Source: Pseudomonas sp. R84
GTDB lineage: Bacteria; Pseudomonadota; Gammaproteobacteria; Pseudomonadales; Pseudomonadaceae
Reading direction: 5' to 3'
Assembly: GCF_009834515.1 (NCBI RefSeq)
Contig: NZ_CP019426.1
Location: 2,841,501-2,905,500, forward strand
DNA: 64,000 nucleotides
The notes under the pieces are model-generated. The model made no database searches, was not told the origin of the DNA, and saw only the letters and a program-made list of their open reading frames with translations. Below are positions 58,912 through 64,000 of the stretch, in pieces (position 1 is the first letter of the stretch; the number at the start of each line of letters is the position of its first letter). Made by a program: the position numbers and the translations under genes.

Positions 58912-59838
58912 TCAGCGACTGGCTTCGGCCAGACCCGCCTCAATGAAACGTACTGAGCTCTCCATTGCCTGTTGACCTTCTGGCAGCATGGCAGAGTAGA
59001 AGTGCCAGGCGTGGAACATGGCAGGCCATACCTCGAGATTGACCCGGACACGGTTGTCCGCCAGATGGGTGGCAAGCCGCATCGCGTCACTCAGCATCAG
59101 CTCGTTCTCGCCAATCTGTACCAGAATGGGTGGGAGTCCAGTGACGTCCGCGAAAACCGGCGATGCCAGAGGATGGTTGGCCAGTGTCTCGCCAAGGAAT
59201 GTTCTGGCAAGAATATCCAGAACAGGCTTGGAATTCAGCGGGTCCAGGCCCTCACGGTTGCTCATAGAGGCGCCGGTGTGTTCGAGGTTTGCCCAAGGCG
59301 AGATCGAAGAACCCACCGCAGGTAACGCAAGCCCTTTGGATTTGGCAGCCACCATCACGCTTACAACCATTGCGCCGCCAGCCGACTCGCCGGAAAACGC
59401 GATTTTTTCAGCCGGGATTTTCTGCTCAAGCAACCACTCGTAGGCGCGCAGGGTATCGTCGATGGAGGCGGGGAATTTGTGCTCCGGGGCCAGGCGGTAG
59501 TCAGGCATGTATACACGAGCGCCCAGCATTTTCGCGTAGTTGCCACCAATGCCATGGTAGCCATCTGGACGGCCGACAATGTAAGCCCCGCCATGGATGT
59601 ACATCACAACTGCGTCGGTCTTGACTTCATCGGGTGTCACCAGGGTTCCTGGAACACCGCCCATGTCGACTGCTTCGAACCTGACGCCGGTGGGCGCTGG
59701 ATTTAGCGCGAGCATTCCTGCGTAGGCGTCGCGGATATCGCTCATTTTCGTGGTGGTATCAATGCCTTTGAGGACAGGTACCAAATCGCTCAGGCTGTTG
59801 GCCCAGGTTTGAACGGCTGCTTTTACTTTCGTATTCAT
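58912..59838 (-). CDS. Alpha/beta-hydrolase, hormone-sensitive lipase family esterase
   Basis: This 308-residue carboxylesterase has the HSL-family oxyanion motif MYIHGGAYIVG. The nucleophile is in FSGESAGGAMV, the acid in PPILVQIGENELMLSDA, and the histidine in PAMFHAWHFY. It has no signal peptide. It converges on gal and is divergent from a LysR regulator with an operator-like dyad between, so it is probably induced by a LysR effector. The substrate is a small ester, otherwise unknown. Confidence 0.92.
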   Translation of the reverse strand: MNTKVKAAVQTWANSLSDLVPVLKGIDTTTKMSDIRDAYAGMLALNPAPTGVRFEAVDMGGVPGTLVTPDEVKTDAVVMYIHGGAYIVGRPDGYHGIGGNYAKMLGARVYMPDYRLAPEHKFPASIDDTLRAYEWLLEQKIPAEKIAFSGESAGGAMVVSVMVAAKSKGLALPAVGSSISPWANLEHTGASMSNREGLDPLNSKPVLDILARTFLGETLANHPLASPVFADVTGLPPILVQIGENELMLSDAMRLATHLADNRVRVNLEVWPAMFHAWHFYSAMLPEGQQAMESSVRFIEAGLAEASR

Positions 59839-59896
59839 AGTGATCTCGATTGAAGGAGGGCATTGGATTAGCTAATTGAGATACTATTCTCTTGAT

Positions 59897-59915
59897 TGGG
59901 GAATAGGGTTCCCCA
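59897..59915. promoter_or_regulatory. LysR operator-like dyad
   Basis: The sequence tggggaatagggttcccca has perfect seven-base arms TGGGGAA / TTCCCCA around a five-base spacer. It lies in the divergent gap between the esterase and LysR genes, matching the symmetric half-site spacing of LysR sites. Confidence 0.65.
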
Positions 59916-59958
59916 TAGCGAGTGCCGTGGCGCCCGAACGTTGAGCGAGTGAGGAAGT

Positions 59959-60897
59959 ATGGAAATTCATAACCTGAACGACATCGCGGCTTTTGTGAGT
60001 TCTGTAAATGCCGGAAGCTTTACCGCAGCTGCCAAGCAATTAGGTCTCACTCGTTCGGCAGTGGGTAAATCGATTGTCAGGCTGGAAGCTCGATTGCAAG
60101 TGCGGTTACTCAACCGCACAACCCGCAGTCTGAGCCTGACGGACGACGGTCAGGTTCTCTACGAGCGCTGCGTTGGCATCCTTCAAGATCTTGACGATGT
60201 CGAAGATGCACTGGCGTTTCGTCGCTCGACACCCAGTGGGCGATTGCGTATGAGTCTGCCGGTTGCGCTGGGTAGGCTTCACGTTCTCCCTCATATCGAA
60301 TGCTGTCTGAAGGACTGGCCTTCGCTAAGTGTCGACGTTACGTTTTCCGACCGACTGGTAGACCTCATTGATGAGGGGTTTGATCTGGCCATGCGAATTG
60401 GCCCGCCCAAAGAGGATTCTCGATTGCTGACGCGCACGGTGGCGTACCAGCAAATGATCACCTGTGCTTCACCCCACTATCTGGCTGAGCATCCACGGCC
60501 ACAAACGCCCGAAGAACTGTCCACGCACGAATGTCTGCATTTCGTCAGCGGGGGACGATTACTTCCATGGAATTTTCGAGTAGACGGCCAAGCGGTTGCC
60601 TTTACTCAAGGTGGGCGGCTACAGATGGACAGCGCGGAAGCGCTGCATGAGTGCGCGATGGCGGGCTTGGGTATTGCGACACTGCCGTCGTACGTAGTGA
60701 GCCACCAACTACGCAGCGGCAAGCTTGTTCAACTGCTCGAAGAATACGCTGAGGCCGCAGAACCCATCCGGATCATCTATCCCAGCAAACGACATCTTTC
60801 GCCCAAGATCCGCCTGTTCATCGATAAGCTTTTAGACGCGTGGTCTCCTTGTCCGCCGTGGGAACAATGTCTGGTTGATGATATTGGCGCTGTATGA
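59959..60897 (+). CDS. LysR family transcriptional regulator
   Basis: This 312-residue regulator has the N-terminal helix-turn-helix NDIAAFVSSVNAGSFTAAAKQLGLTRSAVGKSIVRLEARLQVRLL. The effector domain includes GRLRMSLPVALGRLHVLPHI and a GFDLAMRIGPPKEDSRLLTRTVAYQQMITCASPHYL segment of the CrgA branch. It is divergent from the HSL esterase and probably controls it through the dyad at 59897-59915. The ATG at 59959 has GAGGAAG upstream. Confidence 0.93.
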   Translation: MEIHNLNDIAAFVSSVNAGSFTAAAKQLGLTRSAVGKSIVRLEARLQVRLLNRTTRSLSLTDDGQVLYERCVGILQDLDDVEDALAFRRSTPSGRLRMSLPVALGRLHVLPHIECCLKDWPSLSVDVTFSDRLVDLIDEGFDLAMRIGPPKEDSRLLTRTVAYQQMITCASPHYLAEHPRPQTPEELSTHECLHFVSGGRLLPWNFRVDGQAVAFTQGGRLQMDSAEALHECAMAGLGIATLPSYVVSHQLRSGKLVQLLEEYAEAAEPIRIIYPSKRHLSPKIRLFIDKLLDAWSPCPPWEQCLVDDIGAV

Positions 60898-61014
60898 AAA
60901 GGGGAGCTGATGCTCCCGGCGGAACGGCTAGTTGCAATGTTGTCAGGAGCGCTGATAGAAGCGTTACAACCGATCACTTGAGGGCAGACGCTCAATCGCA
61001 TCGGCACCCGCCGT

Positions 61015-62280
61015 TCAGAAACGATCGAGTCTGAAGCGTTCATCTGCCGTCAGATCAGTCACCTGATGCGTCGTTGCTGGCCGAGCCATCCGCACCACCA
61101 TCTCCGCTGTCACCGCCGCCTGTGTCAGCCCCAGATGCTGATGCCCAAAAGCAAGCAACACCTTACCTCCACAGACCCGATCAATCACCGGCAACGAATC
61201 CGGTAACGACGGTCGAAAACCCATCCACGGCGTCGCCGCTTCAGCACTCAGATCCTGGCGAAACAAGCCCTGACTCAACCGATGCAACTGCCACGCGCGT
61301 TCCATGCTCGGTGGCTTTTCCAGCCCGGCGAACTCAACGGTGCCGGCCAGGCGCAACCCTTCGGACATCGGCGTCATGATGAACTTGCGTTCCAGCGAGG
61401 TCACGGGGAAGGGCAGTCGGTCGTGTTCCTGAGGCAGCATCAGGTGATACCCGCGCTCGGTGTCCAGCGGTACTTTTTTGCCGGCGAGGGCGGCGGTGAG
61501 TTTCGCCGAATGTGCGCCACAGGCGATCAGCACGCGGCGTGCAGTCAGACCGCCATTGCCGGTGGTCAGCGTCACCCCGTGCTCTTGCACATAGCCACCC
61601 TGAACCTGCTGCTGTACGAAGCTCACGCCGCTGGCCTTGGCCGCTTCGACCAATTCACACACCACGCGATACGGGTCGATGAAGTGCCCGGTGCGCGGAA
61701 AGAACAAGCCGCCCTGAATCTGTTCGCTGAGTTGCGGCGCGGTGTCGCGTATGGCGCCGGCCTGCCAGAGGTCGACCGGCACTTGCTGCTGATGCATCCG
61801 GGCCTGTAATGCCTGGATGGTCTGACGCGATTCGGGGCGCTCGAATACCAGTAACGATCCATCGATCTTCAGCAGGTCCGGCCGCTGGATGTCGGCGAGC
61901 AAGCGCTGCCAGGCCTCCAGACTGCTTTCATTCAGGGCGCGCAAGCCTGCTACGGTATTCTGAAAAGGCGCCGGGCGCAGATTCAGCAACAGCCGGGTAA
62001 ACCACGGCAAGGCGCGCGGCAGGTATTTCCAGTCCAGCCGCAATGGCCCCATCGGATCCAGCAGCATGGCTGGCAGGCGCTTGAGGATGGACGCGTCGGC
62101 AATTGGAAACACCTGCTCGGTCGCCAGATGCCCGGCGTTGCCGAACGAGGCGCCGTGGCCGGGTGGCTGCTGATCAATCACCACCACACGCAATCCCTGG
62201 CGCGCCAGACGCAGTGCGCAGGCGACGCCGATGATGCCGGCGCCGACCACAGCAATGTCGCGGGAGACGTTATTGGTCAT
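61015..62280 (-). CDS. FAD-dependent D-amino acid dehydrogenase (D-hydroxyproline dehydrogenase-like)
   Basis: This 421-residue membrane-associated-type flavoprotein of the DadA family has [28 protein letters not shown] at the N-terminus. [20 protein letters not shown] is also visible, and [17 protein letters not shown] closes the fold. The ATG at 62280 overlaps the aldehyde dehydrogenase gene by 11 bases, so the two are co-translated. In P. putida the same order (deaminase, KGSA dehydrogenase, DadA-like) degrades 4-hydroxyproline. A D-hydroxyproline dehydrogenase role is therefore the best inference. Confidence 0.9.
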   Translation of the reverse strand: MTNNVSRDIAVVGAGIIGVACALRLARQGLRVVVIDQQPPGHGASFGNAGHLATEQVFPIADASILKRLPAMLLDPMGPLRLDWKYLPRALPWFTRLLLNLRPAPFQNTVAGLRALNESSLEAWQRLLADIQRPDLLKIDGSLLVFERPESRQTIQALQARMHQQQVPVDLWQAGAIRDTAPQLSEQIQGGLFFPRTGHFIDPYRVVCELVEAAKASGVSFVQQQVQGGYVQEHGVTLTTGNGGLTARRVLIACGAHSAKLTAALAGKKVPLDTERGYHLMLPQEHDRLPFPVTSLERKFIMTPMSEGLRLAGTVEFAGLEKPPSMERAWQLHRLSQGLFRQDLSAEAATPWMGFRPSLPDSLPVIDRVCGGKVLLAFGHQHLGLTQAAVTAEMVVRMARPATTHQVTDLTADERFRLDRF

Positions 62281-63862
62281 GGTACTGCGCTTCCCTTTGC
62301 CCATCGAGCAGACGTCGCAATTGCAGCGGGTTGTCATGTTTCAACGCTTCAGGCAGCAAGTTCTCCGGGAAGTCCTGATAGCAGACCGGACGCAGAAAAC
62401 GCAGGATCGCCGCTGTACCGACGGATGTAGTGCGCGCATCGGATGTGGCCGGGAACGGCCCGCCATGCACCATTGCGTCACACACCTCGACGCCGGTGGG
62501 CCAGCCGTTGACCAGCAACCGACCGGCCTTGCGTTCCAGTGTCGGCAGCAGGTCGCGTGCCTGTTCCAGATCTTGCTCATCCAGATGCAATGTCGCGGTC
62601 AACTGGCCCTCCAGATGTTCGGTGACCTGGCGGATTTCAGTTTCACTTTCGCATTGCACAATTAATGCAGCTGCACCGAAGGCTTCAGCTTGCAGGCGGT
62701 GATCGGCGAGAAAGTCGGCGGCTTCGGTCACGAATACACGGGCCTGACATTGATTCGGGCCGTTGCCGCTTAGACCAACACCCGCGATGTTCGCACTGGC
62801 ATTCTCGGCCAGCGCATTCACGGCAGATTCGTAAGCACTGAAGATGCCCTGTGTGAGCATCGTTTGCGCCGGACTGCGTTGAATAATTTCGGTGGTGGCG
62901 CCAATGAATCTGTCCAGCGCCGGTTCTTTCAAGGCAATCACCAAGCCCGGATTAGTGCAGAACTGGCCCGCGCCCAGCGTCAGCGACGCCACAAACCCTT
63001 CAGCCAACGCCTGCGTGCGATTCTCCAGCGCCGCAGGAAACAGCAGCACCGGATTGATCGAACTCATTTCCGCGTATACCGGAATCGGCTCGGGCCGTGC
63101 TTGCGCCGCTTGAATCAATGCCAGACCGCCGCTGCGCGAGCCGGTGAAACCCACTGCTTTGATCCGTGGATCAGTGACCAGCGCAATGCCCACTTCGCGG
63201 CCGGAACCGTACAGCAACGAGAACACGCCTTCCGGCAAACCACAGGTTTTTACCGCCCGAGCGACTGCGCGGCCGACCAGTTCGCTGGTGCCGGGATGCG
63301 CACTGTGCGCTTTGACGATCACCGGGCAACCGGCGGCCAGCGCCGATGCGGTGTCACCGCCGGCCACGGAGAACGCCAGCGGGAAATTGCTCGCGCCGAA
63401 CACCGCGACCGGCCCCAGTGCAATCTGCCGTTGACGCAGATCCGCGCGCGGCAGTGGTTGGCGCTGCGGTTGCGCGCTATCGACGCGCACATCCAGCCAC
63501 TCACCAGCGCGGACCGTGCGGGCGAACATTCTTAATTGTTGGCAAGTGCGCCCGCGTTCGCCCAATAAACGCGCACGCGGCAGGCCGGTTTCGGTGTGGG
63601 CACGCTCGATCAGTTCATCGCCGAGGGCTTCGATTTCCTTGGCAATGCTTTCGATAAATTCGGCGCGGACATTCAGGGTAGTTTCGCGATAAACATCGAA
63701 CGCTGCCCAAGCCAGAGCACAGGCCTGTTCGACATGCTCGGCCGATCCACCGGCATACGCTGGTTGCAGCGCTTCATCGGTGGCCGGATTGATCCCGCGA
63801 ATGGCGGCGCGATTGCCCGCAACCGAGTGCTGTCCGATCAGCATGTGGCCCGTCAGAGTCAT
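62270..63862 (-). CDS. Alpha-ketoglutaric semialdehyde dehydrogenase
   Basis: This 530-residue aldehyde dehydrogenase is of the KGSADH (type III) branch, longer than classical ALDHs. It has [41 protein letters not shown]. The Glu is in [12 protein letters not shown], and the Cys in [11 protein letters not shown]. The N-terminal [14 protein letters not shown] block is typical. It converts 2,5-dioxopentanoate to 2-oxoglutarate, the last step of hydroxyproline or pentose-acid degradation. The ATG at 63862 has AGGAAG six bases upstream. A frame reading 14 codons earlier is not used. It overlaps the downstream flavoprotein gene. Confidence 0.93.
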   Translation of the reverse strand: MTLTGHMLIGQHSVAGNRAAIRGINPATDEALQPAYAGGSAEHVEQACALAWAAFDVYRETTLNVRAEFIESIAKEIEALGDELIERAHTETGLPRARLLGERGRTCQQLRMFARTVRAGEWLDVRVDSAQPQRQPLPRADLRQRQIALGPVAVFGASNFPLAFSVAGGDTASALAAGCPVIVKAHSAHPGTSELVGRAVARAVKTCGLPEGVFSLLYGSGREVGIALVTDPRIKAVGFTGSRSGGLALIQAAQARPEPIPVYAEMSSINPVLLFPAALENRTQALAEGFVASLTLGAGQFCTNPGLVIALKEPALDRFIGATTEIIQRSPAQTMLTQGIFSAYESAVNALAENASANIAGVGLSGNGPNQCQARVFVTEAADFLADHRLQAEAFGAAALIVQCESETEIRQVTEHLEGQLTATLHLDEQDLEQARDLLPTLERKAGRLLVNGWPTGVEVCDAMVHGGPFPATSDARTTSVGTAAILRFLRPVCYQDFPENLLPEALKHDNPLQLRRLLDGQREAQYHDQ

Positions 63863-63933
63863 GGTGTCTTCCTGATGAAAAGGGAAATGCCTGCCGCGTA
63901 GCACTACGCATCGCGGCAGGTGAGGCTGAAGTG

Positions 63934-64000
63934 TCAGGCGAAGCTCTGTTCCGCCGACCAGTTCTCGTACCAGTGACGGAACAGCGAGTACTGCTTCTCG
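63934..64000 (-). CDS. 3' end of a gene cut by the window edge (possibly the hydroxyproline-pathway deaminase)
   Basis: Reading leftward from the window end, an open frame of 21 codons ends at a TGA at 63934-63936; the tail reads [20 protein letters not shown] then Ala. It lies 71 bases upstream of the KGSA dehydrogenase start on the same strand. In P. putida the gene here encodes the DHDPS-family 1-pyrroline-4-hydroxy-2-carboxylate deaminase. That identity is inferred from gene order only. Confidence 0.45.
   Translation of the reverse strand, partial: EKQYSLFRHWYENWSAEQSFA

Noticed and set aside
1..64000. tRNA, rRNA, CRISPR or integrase-linked features
   Set aside because: I saw no cloverleaf gene, rRNA segment, repeat-spacer array or integrase on either strand; the effector island shows no flanking att-like tRNA.

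Overview
The window looks like a chromosomal segment of a fluorescent-group Pseudomonas. The DNA is GC-rich with tightly packed genes. Spacers carry the short REP-type palindromes typical of P. fluorescens relatives. Several products match remembered Pseudomonas proteins closely, for example the NAD-dependent D-galactose dehydrogenase at 57875-58801. No tRNA, rRNA, CRISPR array, insertion sequence or phage gene was seen.

Layout. 1-5.7 kb: a duplicated-domain carboxymuconolactone decarboxylase lipoprotein, an orphan PaoC-type molybdenum hydroxylase subunit, and a TonB-dependent siderophore receptor. 5.7-11.1 kb: a four-gene carbohydrate-acid operon (MFS transporter, FAH hydrolase, SDR, 2-hydroxyacid dehydrogenase) divergent from an AraC regulator. 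11.3-16.7 kb: an electrophile/redox group (quinone oxidoreductase, alpha/beta hydrolase, SDR, Old Yellow Enzyme) divergent from a TetR regulator, then a YcaC-type hydrolase. 16.7-21.5 kb: a sugar module (nucleoside-symporter-type MFS, xylose-isomerase-fold enzyme, Gfo/Idh/MocA dehydrogenase) divergent from a LacI regulator, with a perfect operator palindrome between them.

21.6-43.4 kb is a large catabolic island. It has a cupin, a GNAT acetyltransferase and an aldehyde dehydrogenase. Next come a type II haloacid dehalogenase-like protein, a PuuB-like amine oxidase, and a complete peptide/opine-type ABC importer. These are followed by a three-subunit flavin/iron-sulfur dehydrogenase resembling opine oxidase or HcnABC, and an M20 deacylase. 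The island ends with a GabD-like dehydrogenase, a tartrate/isopropylmalate-type dehydrogenase, a 2-hydroxyacid dehydrogenase, a GabT-like aminotransferase, a degenerate HAD protein and an Lrp regulator. Stop-start overlaps show that the transporter and the three-subunit enzyme are one operon. The likely task is import and stepwise oxidation of an N-substituted amino acid, opine or acylated amine; the true substrate is unknown.

43.4-46.1 kb: a LysR gene, an SDR lacking the catalytic tyrosine, a FrnE/DsbA-like protein and a tautomerase, all on one strand. 46.1-55.8 kb: an orphan type VI secretion island, hcp-vgrG-rhs-immunity-PAAR. Upstream are three copies of an 18-bp dyad (TGCGCAA-N4-TTGCGCA) and a sigma-54-like promoter. 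The Rhs tip is a small Cys2/DH/Cys2 HNH-like nuclease candidate, followed by its immunity gene.

55.8-64 kb: trmK, a YahK/Ahr-type aldehyde reductase, D-galactose dehydrogenase, an esterase divergent from a LysR regulator, and the distal part of a 4-hydroxyproline-type catabolic operon (KGSA dehydrogenase, FAD D-amino-acid dehydrogenase, and the tail of one more gene at the window edge).
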